NCBI RefSeq assembly: GCF_000719115.1 | Contig: NZ_JOEA01000004.1 | Span: forward strand, 62,001 to 126,000 | Length of the DNA: 64,000 bases | Direction: 5' to 3' | Origin: Lentzea albidocapillata | GTDB taxonomy: Bacteria; Actinomycetota; Actinomycetes; Mycobacteriales; Pseudonocardiaceae | Part shown: positions 34,641-42,626 of the stretch, piece after piece | Layout: each line of letters starts with the position of its first letter | Numbering within the stretch: position 1 is the first letter of the stretch | Program-made: the position numbers and the translations under genes | The notes under the pieces: model-generated | Database searches by the model: none | What the model saw: only the letters and a program-made list of their open reading frames with translations | Told to the model about the DNA's origin: nothing

Positions 34641-35405
34641 TCAGGGAATCAACGTCGGAGCGGTGCCGCCGTCGACGCGCAACGCGGCCCCGGTCGTCGC
34701 GGACGACAGGTCCGACGCGACGTAGGTGATGAGGTTCGCGACCTCGTGGGGGCGGATCAGGCGGCCCAGCAGCAACGTGGGGCGTTCGGTGCGGACGAAC
34801 TCGGCCTCGCCGCCCTCGCCGACGCGCTCGCGGATGAACTCCTCGACGCCGGGCGTCAGCGTCGGGCCGGGCAGCACCGAGTTCACGGTGACGCCGGTGC
34901 CCTTGACCTCCTGGGCCATGCCGCGCGAGATCGCGAGCTGCGCGGTCTTCGTCATGCCGTAGTGGACCATCTCGGTCGGCGTGAAGACGGACGACTCGCT
35001 GCTCACGAAGATCACCCGGCCCCAGCCGCGCTCGACCATGCGCGGCGTGTAGTGCCGGGCCAGCCGGACGCCGGACATGATGTTGGTGTCGAAGTAGCGC
35101 TGCCACTCGGCGTCGTCGATCTCGAAGACCGGCTTCGCGCCGTAGATCCCCAGGTTGTTGACCAGCACGTCCACGTCCGGCACCTGGCCGATCAGGTCGG
35201 CCGCGCCCTCGGCGGTCGCGAGGTCCGCCGCGACACCGCGCACGTCACCGTGGGCGCTGAGCCGGCCGGCCGCTTCGGCCACCCGCTCCTCGGTGCGGCC
35301 GGTGATGACGACGGTGGCACCCGCTTTGAGCAGGCCTTCCGCAGCGGCGAAGCCGATGCCCGCGGTGGAGCCCGTCACAAGTGCCGTGCGTCCCGACAGA
35401 TCCAT
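34641..35405 (-). CDS. Short-chain dehydrogenase/reductase
   Basis: 254-residue classical SDR: TGSTAGIGFAAAEGLLKAGA cofactor loop, NNLGIYG, and catalytic Ser in VSSESS with Tyr/Lys in YGMTKTAQLAISRG (YxxxK intact). RTEER after the second strand suggests NADP(H) preference. Substrate unknown. It starts at ATG 35405, divergently from the MarR-type regulator, with the aldo-keto reductase directly downstream, so the two reductases are probably induced together by an aromatic or carbonyl ligand. Confidence 0.9.
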   Translation of the reverse strand: MDLSGRTALVTGSTAGIGFAAAEGLLKAGATVVITGRTEERVAEAAGRLSAHGDVRGVAADLATAEGAADLIGQVPDVDVLVNNLGIYGAKPVFEIDDAEWQRYFDTNIMSGVRLARHYTPRMVERGWGRVIFVSSESSVFTPTEMVHYGMTKTAQLAISRGMAQEVKGTGVTVNSVLPGPTLTPGVEEFIRERVGEGGEAEFVRTERPTLLLGRLIRPHEVANLITYVASDLSSATTGAALRVDGGTAPTLIP

Positions 35406-35421
35406 GTCTCTCCCCGGTAGA

Positions 35422-35442
35422 CTTGTTGAAGACGTTTACAAG
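35422..35442. promoter_or_regulatory. Candidate MarR operator
   Basis: CTTGT (35422-35426) and ACAAG (35438-35442) form a dyad in the 83-bp divergent region between the SDR and marR-like genes, a spacing compatible with a MarR dimer. Only 5 bp per arm, so tentative. Confidence 0.3.
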
Positions 35443-35488
35443 CGTACGCAATAGTTGCACACGCTGTCTATTCGAGAAGGGTTGACGT

Positions 35489-35926
35489 ATGTCACTGGAC
35501 GACGACGCCGTCCAGGCGCGCGCGCAGGGCTGGCGCACGCTCGCGGCGCTGCACGCGCGCATCGAGGACCGTCTCGAGAGAGCACTCCAGAAGGCACACT
35601 CCCTCTCGGTCAGCGAGTACACCGTTCTGGACGTCCTCAACCGCCAGGACGGGTTCCACCTCCGGATGAACCAGCTCTCCAACGCCGTGGTGCTCAGCCA
35701 GTCAGCCACGACGCGCCTGGTCACGCGACTCGAGGACCGCGGCCTGCTCGCGCGCTACCTCTGCCCCACCGACCGGCGCGGCATCTACACCGAGGTCACC
35801 GAGAAGGGCCAGGAGCTGCTCGCGCTCGCCCGTCCCACGCACGACGAGGTGCTCTCCGAGTCACTGTCGGAAGCCGGGGACGTTCCGGAGCTCAAGCCAC
35901 TCGTTGAGGCGCTCGCCAAGCTTTGA
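35489..35926 (+). CDS. MarR-family transcriptional regulator
   Basis: 145-residue winged-helix regulator: SLSVSEYTVLDVLNRQDGFH, recognition helix region MNQLSNAVVLSQSATTRLVT, and the wing LLARYLCPTDRRGIYTEVTE. MarR proteins are dimers released from DNA by phenolic or oxidising ligands. It is divergent from an SDR/aldo-keto-reductase operon that is its obvious target. Start ATG 35489, with AGAAGGG upstream. Confidence 0.92.
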   Translation: MSLDDDAVQARAQGWRTLAALHARIEDRLERALQKAHSLSVSEYTVLDVLNRQDGFHLRMNQLSNAVVLSQSATTRLVTRLEDRGLLARYLCPTDRRGIYTEVTEKGQELLALARPTHDEVLSESLSEAGDVPELKPLVEALAKL

Positions 35927-36004
35927 CATCCTCTCCGCGCGATCGACGAGCAGAGGGCGCGCGCGACGTGGCGGAGCTGACGTCGTCCGACCGCTGGAAT
36001 TGGT

Positions 36005-36010
36005 TAGGGT
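36005..36010 (+). promoter_or_regulatory. Probable -10 element TAGGGT for thyA-folA
   Basis: TAGGGT is followed by 6 nt and ATG 36017, so the mRNA is probably leaderless. Confidence 0.5.
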
Positions 36011-36016
36011 GATTCC

Positions 36017-36814
36017 ATGCCCGACACGCAGTACGAAGACCTGCTCCGCCACGTCCTGAAAGAGGGCGTGCGCAAGGAGGACCGCACCGGCACCGGCACG
36101 CGGTCCATCTTCGGCCACCAGCTGCGCTACCCGCTCGCCGCGGGCTTCCCGCTGATCACGACCAAGCGCGTGCACTTCAAGTCGATCGCGTACGAGCTGC
36201 TGTGGTTCCTGCGCGGCGACAGCAACGTCGGCTGGCTCCAGGAGCACGGTGTGTCCATCTGGGACGAGTGGGCGTCTCCTGAAGGCGAGCTCGGCCCGGT
36301 CTACGGCGTGCAGTGGCGCTCGTGGCCCACCCCGGACGGCGGGCACATCGACCAGATCGCCGACGTTCTCAAGACGTTGAAGACGAACCCGGACTCGCGC
36401 CGGATCATCGTCTCCGCCTGGAACGTCGGCGAGATCGCGAACATGGCGCTGCCGCCGTGCCACGCGTTCTTCCAGTTCTACGTCGCGGACGGCAAGCTCT
36501 CGTGCCAGCTCTACCAGCGCAGCGCGGACCTGTTCCTCGGCGTGCCGTTCAACATCGCGTCCTACGCGCTGCTGACGCACATGATCGCGGCACAGACGGG
36601 CCTCGGCGTCGGCGACTTCGTCTGGACCGGCGGCGACTGCCACATCTACGACAACCACGTCGAGCAGGTCGAGCTGCAGCTCAGCCGCGAGGCGCGCGAG
36701 TTCCCCACGCTGAAGATGGCGCCGGCGGCGTCCTTGTTCGACTACGCCTACGAGGACTTCACGATCGAGGGCTACGACCCGCATCCCGGCATCAAGGCTC
36801 CGGTGGCGGTGTGA
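36017..36814 (+). CDS. thyA: Thymidylate synthase
   Basis: 265-residue ThyA, methylating dUMP to dTMP with 5,10-methylene-tetrahydrofolate. Full-length family features are visible: [38 protein letters not shown], the catalytic Cys in [12 protein letters not shown], the folate/dUMP segment [20 protein letters not shown] and [14 protein letters not shown]. It is coupled to folA by a 4-bp GTGA overlap, the classic arrangement, since ThyA produces the dihydrofolate that DHFR recycles. Confidence 0.97.
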   Translation: MPDTQYEDLLRHVLKEGVRKEDRTGTGTRSIFGHQLRYPLAAGFPLITTKRVHFKSIAYELLWFLRGDSNVGWLQEHGVSIWDEWASPEGELGPVYGVQWRSWPTPDGGHIDQIADVLKTLKTNPDSRRIIVSAWNVGEIANMALPPCHAFFQFYVADGKLSCQLYQRSADLFLGVPFNIASYALLTHMIAAQTGLGVGDFVWTGGDCHIYDNHVEQVELQLSREAREFPTLKMAPAASLFDYAYEDFTIEGYDPHPGIKAPVAV

Positions 36815-37266
36815 TCGGGCTGATCTGGGCGCAGTCCGCGAACGGCGTGATCGGCCGCGACAACGCCATTCCCTGGCACATTCCCGAGGACATGAAGCAC
36901 TTCCGCGAGATCACCGCGGGTTCGGCCGTCCTCATGGGACGCCGCACGTGGGAGTCGCTGCCGCCGCGCTTCCGCCCGCTCCCAGGCCGCCGCAACCTCG
37001 TGTTGTCGCGCACCGGGCAGGAGGGTGCGGAGACGTTCTCCTCGCTGGAGAAAGCCCTGGCGGACGTCACCGGCGACCTGTGGGTGATGGGCGGGTCGGC
37101 GGTGTACGCGGCGACGCTGCCGTTCGCCGACCGCGTCGAGGTGACCGAGATCCGCGAATCGTTCGAGGGCGACACCTTCGCCCCTGCCGTGGATCGTGAG
37201 CCGGTCAGCGTCGGTGAGTGGCTGGAGTCGAGCAGCGGCCTGCACTACCGGTTCGTCAGCTACTAG
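36811..37266 (+). CDS. folA: Dihydrofolate reductase
   Basis: 151-residue DHFR starting [20 protein letters not shown], with the Met20-loop region [19 protein letters not shown] motifs [10 protein letters not shown] and [13 protein letters not shown], and the C-terminal [14 protein letters not shown]. It reduces dihydrofolate to tetrahydrofolate. GTG 36811 overlaps the thyA stop. The gene ends in TAC-TAG, and that TAG is the first triplet of the palindromic element (copy B). Confidence 0.96.
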   Translation: MIGLIWAQSANGVIGRDNAIPWHIPEDMKHFREITAGSAVLMGRRTWESLPPRFRPLPGRRNLVLSRTGQEGAETFSSLEKALADVTGDLWVMGGSAVYAATLPFADRVEVTEIRESFEGDTFAPAVDREPVSVGEWLESSSGLHYRFVSY

Positions 37267-37427
37267 TGGTGTGGCTCGGAACGTTGCCGGGCGAATTCGC
37301 GGTCAGACGGGTGTTTCGTGGTGCCGCCCCACGTCCTCGTACTGGATGTACGGGGGCGTGGGGGCGGTGCCGCGAGGCGCCCTGCTGAGCGTGAATTACC
37401 CAGCCAACGTTCTGAGTCACACCACTA
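37264..37427. mobile_element. Dispersed palindromic element, copy B (MITE-like)
   Basis: 164 bp including TA at both ends (37264-37265 and 37426-37427), each inside a CTAG. Terminal repeats beginning AGTGGTGTGG pair over 19 of 21 positions. Internal GC-rich hairpins match copy A. The left TAG is the stop codon of folA and the right end, read on the minus strand, is the TAG stop of the YciI-like gene, so the element exactly fills the gap between two convergent genes. TA duplication inside CTAG is what IS630/Tc1-type transposases produce; that origin is inference. Confidence 0.8.
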
Positions 37428-37949
37428 GCGCCGGCCGCCGAACTCCCACTCATGCACCTCGACCGCGTCGTAGCGGTCGAGGGTCAGCACAGCGCTGGTC
37501 AGGTCAGCTGACCTGACCAGCGCCGCCGTTCCCAGCCACGCGGCGCCGTCGTCGGACAGCAGCGGCCCGTACGCGATCAGCTCCTCGGGCCGCGCCGGCA
37601 CGAGGTCGGTGGCCTCCCCCGACCCGAAGCCGAGCACGAGGCGACCGCCACCTTCGCGGCCGCCGGCAAAGTCCCACATGGTGCGCCCGAGCACGTTGCG
37701 CCACCTGCGCACCAGCACGTCGCGGTAGCCACCGGCCTGGTAGATGGGCTCCTCGAACGCGAACGCACGGGCCGCCGCCGCGTCCGGCACGTCGACGATG
37801 TGCACGCTGCCGGTGACCAGGCCGTCCAGGAACGTCGGGCCGCGAGCGATCAGCGAGAACCCGTCCATGTAGGACCAGTGCTCCTCGACCAGGCGCGAGC
37901 GCAACGGCATCGAGCCGGACCTGTCCCGGTGGTAGCAGAGGAATTCCAC
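37425..37949 (-). CDS. Tandem YciI-like protein
   Basis: 174 residues made of two YciI-like (dimeric ferredoxin-fold) halves. The first (~1-90) has VEEHWSYMDGFSLIARGPTF with the His/Asp pair typical of the family, and GSVHIVDVPDAAAARAFAFE. The second (~115-165) repeats the pattern in PEELIAYGPLLSDDGAAW and LDRYDAVEVHEWEF but is shorter and lacks the His. YciI proteins are mostly of unknown function. GTG 37949 overlaps the upstream gene's TAG by one base, so the two are coupled. Confidence 0.75.
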   Translation of the reverse strand: MEFLCYHRDRSGSMPLRSRLVEEHWSYMDGFSLIARGPTFLDGLVTGSVHIVDVPDAAAARAFAFEEPIYQAGGYRDVLVRRWRNVLGRTMWDFAGGREGGGRLVLGFGSGEATDLVPARPEELIAYGPLLSDDGAAWLGTAALVRSADLTSAVLTLDRYDAVEVHEWEFGGRR

Positions 37950-38377
37950 TAGAGCCCGACCTCGGCGGTCCACACGGGAAGGACGAAATCCTCGTCCGTG
38001 CCCGGCGAGGCGCCGGCTAGGTAACCGCCGACGACGGCCGCGAGCGTCGCGTCCGGATCGACCTTGGCGCCGAACGGCAGCGCGTCCTTCTTCGCCGAGC
38101 TCGTCGAACACTTCAAGTGCCCTGCCTGCACGTCGTACCAGACGTAGAAGGTCGCTGTCCGCTCCATCGCGGTCACGCGCTCATCGAGCCGTCGCGCGGT
38201 CTCCTCGAACGCGGCGACCACCTCCGCCGCCACGGGTGTCTCCCCCCTGGCCCTGCCCAGCGACCAGGTGTTCTCCTCCGCCTGGGCCAGGAGATCACCT
38301 TTCAGCAGCAACGGCTCGTCCGCGACCTCGCGGATCCACTTCGTCAGCGTCACCGGCGCCGTGCCCGAGCGTGCCAT
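37949..38377 (-). CDS. Hypothetical protein of unknown family
   Basis: 142 residues, soluble, no signal or membrane segment. N-terminus MARSGTAPVTLTKWIREVAD; middle is helical (VAAFEETARRLDERVTAMER) followed by TFYVWYDVQAGHLKCSTSSA, a plausible beta hairpin. I do not recognise a domain. It overlaps the YjbR-type gene upstream by 28 bp and the YciI-like gene downstream by one base, so it is a genuine middle gene of a three-gene operon. Confidence 0.6.
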   Translation of the reverse strand: MARSGTAPVTLTKWIREVADEPLLLKGDLLAQAEENTWSLGRARGETPVAAEVVAAFEETARRLDERVTAMERTATFYVWYDVQAGHLKCSTSSAKKDALPFGAKVDPDATLAAVVGGYLAGASPGTDEDFVLPVWTAEVGL

Positions 38378-38709
38378 GCCTCCACGATCAACTCCTCCAA
38401 CTCCCCCACCTCGATGTGTTCCAGCCGCACCAGGATCGCGGGGTACCCGTGGAAGTGCGGAGTCGTGAAGTAGACCGAGTGGTCCGAGGCCAGCAGGGCC
38501 TCCTTGGCCCCCAGGTCGGGCACGCGGGCCGCCAGGATGGGCCCGGACGGCGCCGCGGCGCCCAGTGCCGACAGGTCGGTCTTGCGCAGCGGCCGTTCCC
38601 AGACGAACAGCTTGTCCTTGACCCTCCAGTCCACGACGCCCTCGCGCACCCGCTCCGTGACATCAGGCATGGAGGTGGCGATCCGGTGCACGTCGTCCCA
38701 GGTGGCCAT
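38350..38709 (-). CDS. MmcQ/YjbR-family DNA-binding-like protein
   Basis: 119 residues with the CyaY-like fold signature of the MmcQ/YjbR family: SMPDVTERVREGVVDWRVKD, then KLFVWERPL, AKEALLASDHSVYFTTPHF and the C-terminal helix ELEELIVEAWHARA. The family is often annotated as DNA-binding, with weak functional support. ATG 38709 is preferred to GTG 38712 because AGGAG lies 8 nt upstream. First gene of the three-gene group. Confidence 0.85.
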   Translation of the reverse strand: MATWDDVHRIATSMPDVTERVREGVVDWRVKDKLFVWERPLRKTDLSALGAAAPSGPILAARVPDLGAKEALLASDHSVYFTTPHFHGYPAILVRLEHIEVGELEELIVEAWHARARRR

Positions 38710-38719
38710 CACAAAGCTC

Positions 38720-39607
38720 CTACAGGTGGTCCGGCGGACGCTGCTGCTCGGCCAGGAACCGTTCGAACTCGGCGCCCAGTTCGTCCGCGCTGGGGAGGTC
38801 GGTGTTGCCGACAGTCTGGATGAACGCGTCGTACTGCCGCTCGAGCGCTTCCACGACCTGGGCCACCTCCTCGGACTCCGCGACCTGGCGGTGGATCTCG
38901 GCGTCGGCGGCCTGGGCGGCGTCGGCGAGGCCGCCGATGGGCAGCGCGAGGCCGGTCGCGCGGGCCAGGGCGTCGAGCAGGGTCACGGCGGCGGTCGGGT
39001 ACTGCGACTGCGCCAGGTAGTGCGGCACCTGGGCGGCGAAGCCCATCGCGTCGTGGCCCGCCTGGCCGAGGCGGAACTCCAGCAGCCCGGAGACGTTGCC
39101 CGGCACCTGCACGCGGTTGAAGAACGGCTGGTACTCCGAGACCAGCTCGGGACGCGTGGCGTGGCCGATGACGTTCAACGGCCGTGTGTGCGGCACGCCC
39201 ATCGGGATGCCGTGGAAGCCCACGGTCAGACGCACGCCCCAGCGGTCGATGAGGGAACGCACGGCCTGGATGAACGCCTCCCAGCTGCGGTCCGGCTCCG
39301 GGCCGGTGAGCAGCAGGAACGGGTGGCCCGCGCTGTCCCAGAGCAGGTGCACGACCAGTTCCGGGGCGGCGTAGTCCTCCCAGTGGTCGGTCGCGTAGGT
39401 CATCAGCGGGCGGCGCGAGCGGTAGTCGATCAGGCCGTCGACGTCGAAACGCGCGACGACGCGGCTCTCCAGCGTCTCCAGCAGGTGTTCGGAAAGCAGA
39501 CGGCCCGCGGCGCCGGCGTCCATGAAGCCCTCGAAGTGGTGCAGCAGCACCGCACCTGTCAGGTCCGGCACCTCCGAGTCCACCTCGTACAGGTTCTCCG
39601 GGTCCAC
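38720..39607 (-). CDS. PAC2-family (proteasome assembly chaperone-like) protein
   Basis: 295 residues, start GTG 39607 with GGGAGG 8 nt upstream; the TTG at 39625 has no ribosome site. PAC2 features include LTGAVLLHHFEGFMDAGAAG, LLTGPEPDRSWEAF, VGFHGIPMGVPHTRP and VPHYLAQSQYPTAAVTLLDA. Actinobacteria carry a 20S proteasome, and PAC2 proteins occur widely there, but a chaperone role in bacteria is unproven. The C-terminal ~70 residues are helical (EVAQVVEALERQYDAF). Confidence 0.88.
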   Translation of the reverse strand: MDPENLYEVDSEVPDLTGAVLLHHFEGFMDAGAAGRLLSEHLLETLESRVVARFDVDGLIDYRSRRPLMTYATDHWEDYAAPELVVHLLWDSAGHPFLLLTGPEPDRSWEAFIQAVRSLIDRWGVRLTVGFHGIPMGVPHTRPLNVIGHATRPELVSEYQPFFNRVQVPGNVSGLLEFRLGQAGHDAMGFAAQVPHYLAQSQYPTAAVTLLDALARATGLALPIGGLADAAQAADAEIHRQVAESEEVAQVVEALERQYDAFIQTVGNTDLPSADELGAEFERFLAEQQRPPDHL

Positions 39608-39736
39608 CGCACGCCTCCCGATCAATCGCTCTCGTCTCGTCCAAAGCCAACCACGTGGACACGGAACTGATTCCGCACGGGTCGATTAGCCCATACGGAC
39701 CGTGTGCGCGCATCACCTCACGGGTACTCCAACGCG

Positions 39737-40348
39737 GTGGACAGGCGCTGGGTGATGCGTGGAGCTCTGGTCGCGGCCGTCGTCATTCTCCTCGGTGCGG
39801 CGGTCCACGTCTTCGGCCAGTTCAGGCCCTTCGGTGACGAATCCATCGACCGCAGCCAGCCCGCCATGCTCGAATCGGTGCGGGACCTGAGCCAGTACCA
39901 CGCCGCGGCAGGCGAATTCCAGGTCGTGCTGGACATCGAGAACGACGTCAAGTGGGTACCCGCGGCGCTGGCGGGCGAACGCACACTCTTCGTGGCGGCC
40001 GGGTCGGTCAACGCCTTCGTGGACCTGGGGACGCTGAAGGACGACGGCCTGGTCGTGTCGGCGGACGGGAAGACCGTCGAACTGAGGATACCGAAGGCGC
40101 AACTGGACAAACCGAACCTGCACCACGACCGTTCGTACGTCTTCAGCCAGGAACGCGGCCTGGTCGACGACCTGCAGGCGCTCGCGGGACCTCCTGACCT
40201 GCAACGGTTCTACGTCGCCGCCGAGACCAGGCTGACGGAGGCCGCGAAGCGGTCGGAACTGCTCACCCGCGCCGAGGAGAACACGCGGGTGATGCTCACC
40301 GGAATGCTGCAGTCCTTGGGATTCCAGGTGAAAGTGATCACCGACTGA
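39737..40348 (+). CDS. DUF4230-family single-pass membrane protein
   Basis: About 203 residues: a basic N-terminus (VDRRWVMRG), one transmembrane helix (ALVAAVVILLGAAVHVFG) and an extracytoplasmic DUF4230 domain with FQVVLDIENDVKWVP, RTLFVAAGSVNAFVDL and VELRIPKAQLDKPNL. Function unknown. The start is uncertain between GTG 39704, GTG 39737 and ATG 39755; none has a clear ribosome site, and I chose the one giving a short basic N-terminus before the helix. Confidence 0.75.
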   Translation: MDRRWVMRGALVAAVVILLGAAVHVFGQFRPFGDESIDRSQPAMLESVRDLSQYHAAAGEFQVVLDIENDVKWVPAALAGERTLFVAAGSVNAFVDLGTLKDDGLVVSADGKTVELRIPKAQLDKPNLHHDRSYVFSQERGLVDDLQALAGPPDLQRFYVAAETRLTEAAKRSELLTRAEENTRVMLTGMLQSLGFQVKVITD

Positions 40349-40406
40349 TTCGAACCCTCCACGCCTTTCCCGACGAACGTCCATCGGTGACCCCCTCGCT
40401 CCGGGA

Positions 40407-40412
40407 TAGGAT
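40407..40412 (+). promoter_or_regulatory. Probable -10 element TAGGAT for the kinase gene
   Basis: TAGGAT, then 6 nt, then GTG 40419: a leaderless layout. Confidence 0.5.
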
Positions 40413-40418
40413 TCGCCG

Positions 40419-42023
40419 GTGGAAGACGACCTGATGGCCTGGGCGCCCGCGCAGAGCGCCGCGCAGGCGCCCGGGATCGCGTTGCCCGGTTTCAGCGCCT
40501 TCCGCGTGATCGCGCAGGGCGGCGAGGGCACCATCTACCGGGCCCGCCAGGACGGTCTGGGCAGGGACGTCGCGGTCAAGGTGCTGCAGGTGACGGACCC
40601 GGCCACGGTCGCGCGCTTCCGCCGCGAACTGGCGATCACCGTCGAACTGGGCCGCCAGCACCCACACATCGTCACGGTGCTCGACACGGGCACGCTGCCG
40701 GACGGCCGCCCATGCATCGTCATGGAGTTCTACGAACGAGGCTCGCTGCACGACCGGTTGCGCGCCATGGGCCCGCTGCCCGTGCCGGACGTCGTGGCGG
40801 CGGGCATCGCGGTCGCGGACGCGCTGGCGTTCGCGCACGGCCAGGGCATCCTGCACCGGGATGTGAAACCGCAGAACGTCCTGGTGCTCCCGACTTCATA
40901 CGTGCTGGCCGATTTCGGCATCGCGCGCGGCGCCGACGCGGGGCATTCCGCGTCACTGCAGATGGTCAGCTACCGGCATGCCGCCCCGCAGATGCTGGAG
41001 GGCGCCACGCCGTCGTTCGCCGACGACGTCTGGTCGCTCGGCTCGACGCTGTTCACGCTGCTGGAGGGCAAGCCGCCGTTCGCCTCGGACAACCCGGACG
41101 AGGACACGCTGCTGTCCTACGTCGGCCGTGTCAGCAGCGGCGAACCCCGGCCGCTCACCCGGTTCGACGTGCCGGCGTGGCTGGCCGCCGTGATCGAACG
41201 CTGCCTGCGCAAGGACAGGGCGGAGCGTTTCGGTTCGGCACTGGAGTTGCGCGACGCGCTGACGGCGGCGGACTCCGGCACCGTTCTGTCCACTGTGGAC
41301 CCCGACGCGACGGCGATGCTGGGCGAACGCCCCGACTTCTATCCGGAGGGCCCGACCGAGGCGCCGGGTTTCGGCCCGCGCGGGTTCACGCCCGAACCGG
41401 AACCGGAACCGGAACCCGAGGCCGAGCGCGACGACTCGTGGCGGGGCAGGCTCGAAGACCTGACGTACCGGCAGCACGACCTCGTCCCGCCGCCACCCCC
41501 GCGTCCTGTTCCGGTCGCGGTGCTACCGAGCGTGGAACTTCCTCCTGTCGAACCGATGACGGCACCGGTCCGCAGGAGCAAACGCGGCGGCGTGCTCGCA
41601 TTGCTGGCCGTGGTCGCGGTGACGGGCGGGCTCGCCGCGGGCATCGTCCTCAACCGGGACGGCGGCGGCCAGCAGGCCCAACCACCTGCGATGACAACAA
41701 CACCGCCCGTGCCGACGTCGGACTCCGCCGACGCGGGACCGTCGCCGAACACCGACCCGAAGTTCGTCCCGGTCCTCAAGCGCGCCGAGTACAAGGGCCG
41801 GACGATCGAGCTGGAGTGGACCGATCCGAGCGACGGCCAGGCCCAGTTCGTGGTGGTCGACGTGACCGGTGCCAAACCGTACGCGGTGATCACGGTGACC
41901 GGCGGAAGCACCAAGCACGTCATCGAGGACGGCGGCGGCGACCGGCGTTGCTTCCAGATCGCGGCGCTCGGTTACAACGGCGAACGCGGCAGCTCCGCAA
42001 AGGTCTGTGCCAACAAGAACTAG
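40419..42023 (+). CDS. Membrane Ser/Thr protein kinase (PknB-type catalytic domain)
   Basis: 534 residues. Kinase domain ~25-285: glycine loop AQGGEGTIYRA, catalytic Lys K54 (VAVKVL), catalytic loop HRDVKPQN (146-153) and DFG (165-167) are all intact. A juxtamembrane stretch with a PEPEPEPEPE repeat and proline tracts precedes one TM helix (GVLALLAVVAVTGGLAAGIV), and a C-terminal extracytoplasmic ~110-residue domain (IELEWTDPSDGQAQFVVVD...) resembles a fibronectin III fold. No PASTA repeats, so the signal differs from that of PknB. The TAG stop lies at the tip of a partial palindromic element. Confidence 0.93.
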   Translation: MEDDLMAWAPAQSAAQAPGIALPGFSAFRVIAQGGEGTIYRARQDGLGRDVAVKVLQVTDPATVARFRRELAITVELGRQHPHIVTVLDTGTLPDGRPCIVMEFYERGSLHDRLRAMGPLPVPDVVAAGIAVADALAFAHGQGILHRDVKPQNVLVLPTSYVLADFGIARGADAGHSASLQMVSYRHAAPQMLEGATPSFADDVWSLGSTLFTLLEGKPPFASDNPDEDTLLSYVGRVSSGEPRPLTRFDVPAWLAAVIERCLRKDRAERFGSALELRDALTAADSGTVLSTVDPDATAMLGERPDFYPEGPTEAPGFGPRGFTPEPEPEPEPEAERDDSWRGRLEDLTYRQHDLVPPPPPRPVPVAVLPSVELPPVEPMTAPVRRSKRGGVLALLAVVAVTGGLAAGIVLNRDGGGQQAQPPAMTTTPPVPTSDSADAGPSPNTDPKFVPVLKRAEYKGRTIELEWTDPSDGQAQFVVVDVTGAKPYAVITVTGGSTKHVIEDGGGDRRCFQIAALGYNGERGSSAKVCANKN

Positions 42024-42053
42024 TGGTGCGGCCCGGAACGTTGCCGGGCGAAT
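42021..42053. repeat. Left-end fragment of the palindromic element (copy C)
   Basis: 33 bp matching the left end of copies A and B (TAGTGGTGCGGCCCGG then AACGTTGCCGGGCGAAT), after which similarity stops. It starts in the TAG stop codon of the kinase and keeps the GCCCGG-N7-CCGGGC hairpin, which can serve as a terminator. Confidence 0.65.
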
Positions 42054-42064
42054 GTTTCGAGCCG

Positions 42065-42094
42065 TTGTTGCGGCAGCACGAACTGGCGTACGGT
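42065..42094 (+). promoter_or_regulatory. Probable promoter TTGTTG-N18-TACGGT
   Basis: -35 TTGTTG (42065-42070) and -10 TACGGT (42089-42094) separated by 18 bp, with GTG 42101 six bases further on. Suggests a leaderless transcript beginning at the GTG. Confidence 0.5.
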
Positions 42095-42100
42095 CCCCCG

Positions 42101-42622
42101 GTGCAGAGCGCTCGTTATGCCGGCCCACCGATGTTCGCTCGTGGACGAAAGCGCCGGACACTCGTGGTGTGGGTGGCCGTTCCGCTCGCCGTCGGCATCG
42201 GTATCGGGATGCTGATCGGCGGCAACCTGCAGTCCCAGTCCCGGCAGAACGCCGGTGACGCCACCACCTCGCCCGCTGTGCCCGATCAGCTCGAATACAC
42301 GGACATGCCGTGCGACCCGGGCTCGTCCGTCCTCGTCCTGCACTCGCTGGAGGGCGCGATGCCGGACTCCGAGGTCCGGGTGTTGCTGGACTACGAGACG
42401 ATGTGGGTGCGGCACCGTGAGAGCGCGAACCCCGCGCTGCGCGGCCAAACCGCGCTGCTGAGCAGGCGCGACGACGTCTGCCCGGTCATCGTTCCGGAGG
42501 ACTCGCGGTTCACGCAGTTCATCTGGCTCGGACCGTTCCCTTCGGACACCGCGCCCGCGCTGTGCGAGGCGCTGTTCAAGGTCACCGGGAAGAACTGCAT
42601 CCCCGCACAGGTGGTCCGCTGA
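42101..42622 (+). CDS. Single-pass membrane protein of unknown function
   Basis: 173 residues. A basic N-terminus (GPPMFARGRKRRT) is followed by one TM helix (LVVWVAVPLAVGIGIGMLIG) and an extracytoplasmic domain with paired cysteines (YTDMPCDPGSSVLVLHSLEG, DDVCPVIVPED, ALCEALF, GKNCIPAQVV), probably two disulfides. The C-terminal part resembles small sporulation-related-repeat-like folds, but I cannot assign a family. GTG 42101 chosen from the promoter spacing; ATG 42131 is an alternative. It is encoded right after the kinase and may be a partner. It converges on the transglutaminase gene with 4 bp between stops. Confidence 0.7.
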   Translation: MQSARYAGPPMFARGRKRRTLVVWVAVPLAVGIGIGMLIGGNLQSQSRQNAGDATTSPAVPDQLEYTDMPCDPGSSVLVLHSLEGAMPDSEVRVLLDYETMWVRHRESANPALRGQTALLSRRDDVCPVIVPEDSRFTQFIWLGPFPSDTAPALCEALFKVTGKNCIPAQVVR

Positions 42623-42626
42623 TCGG

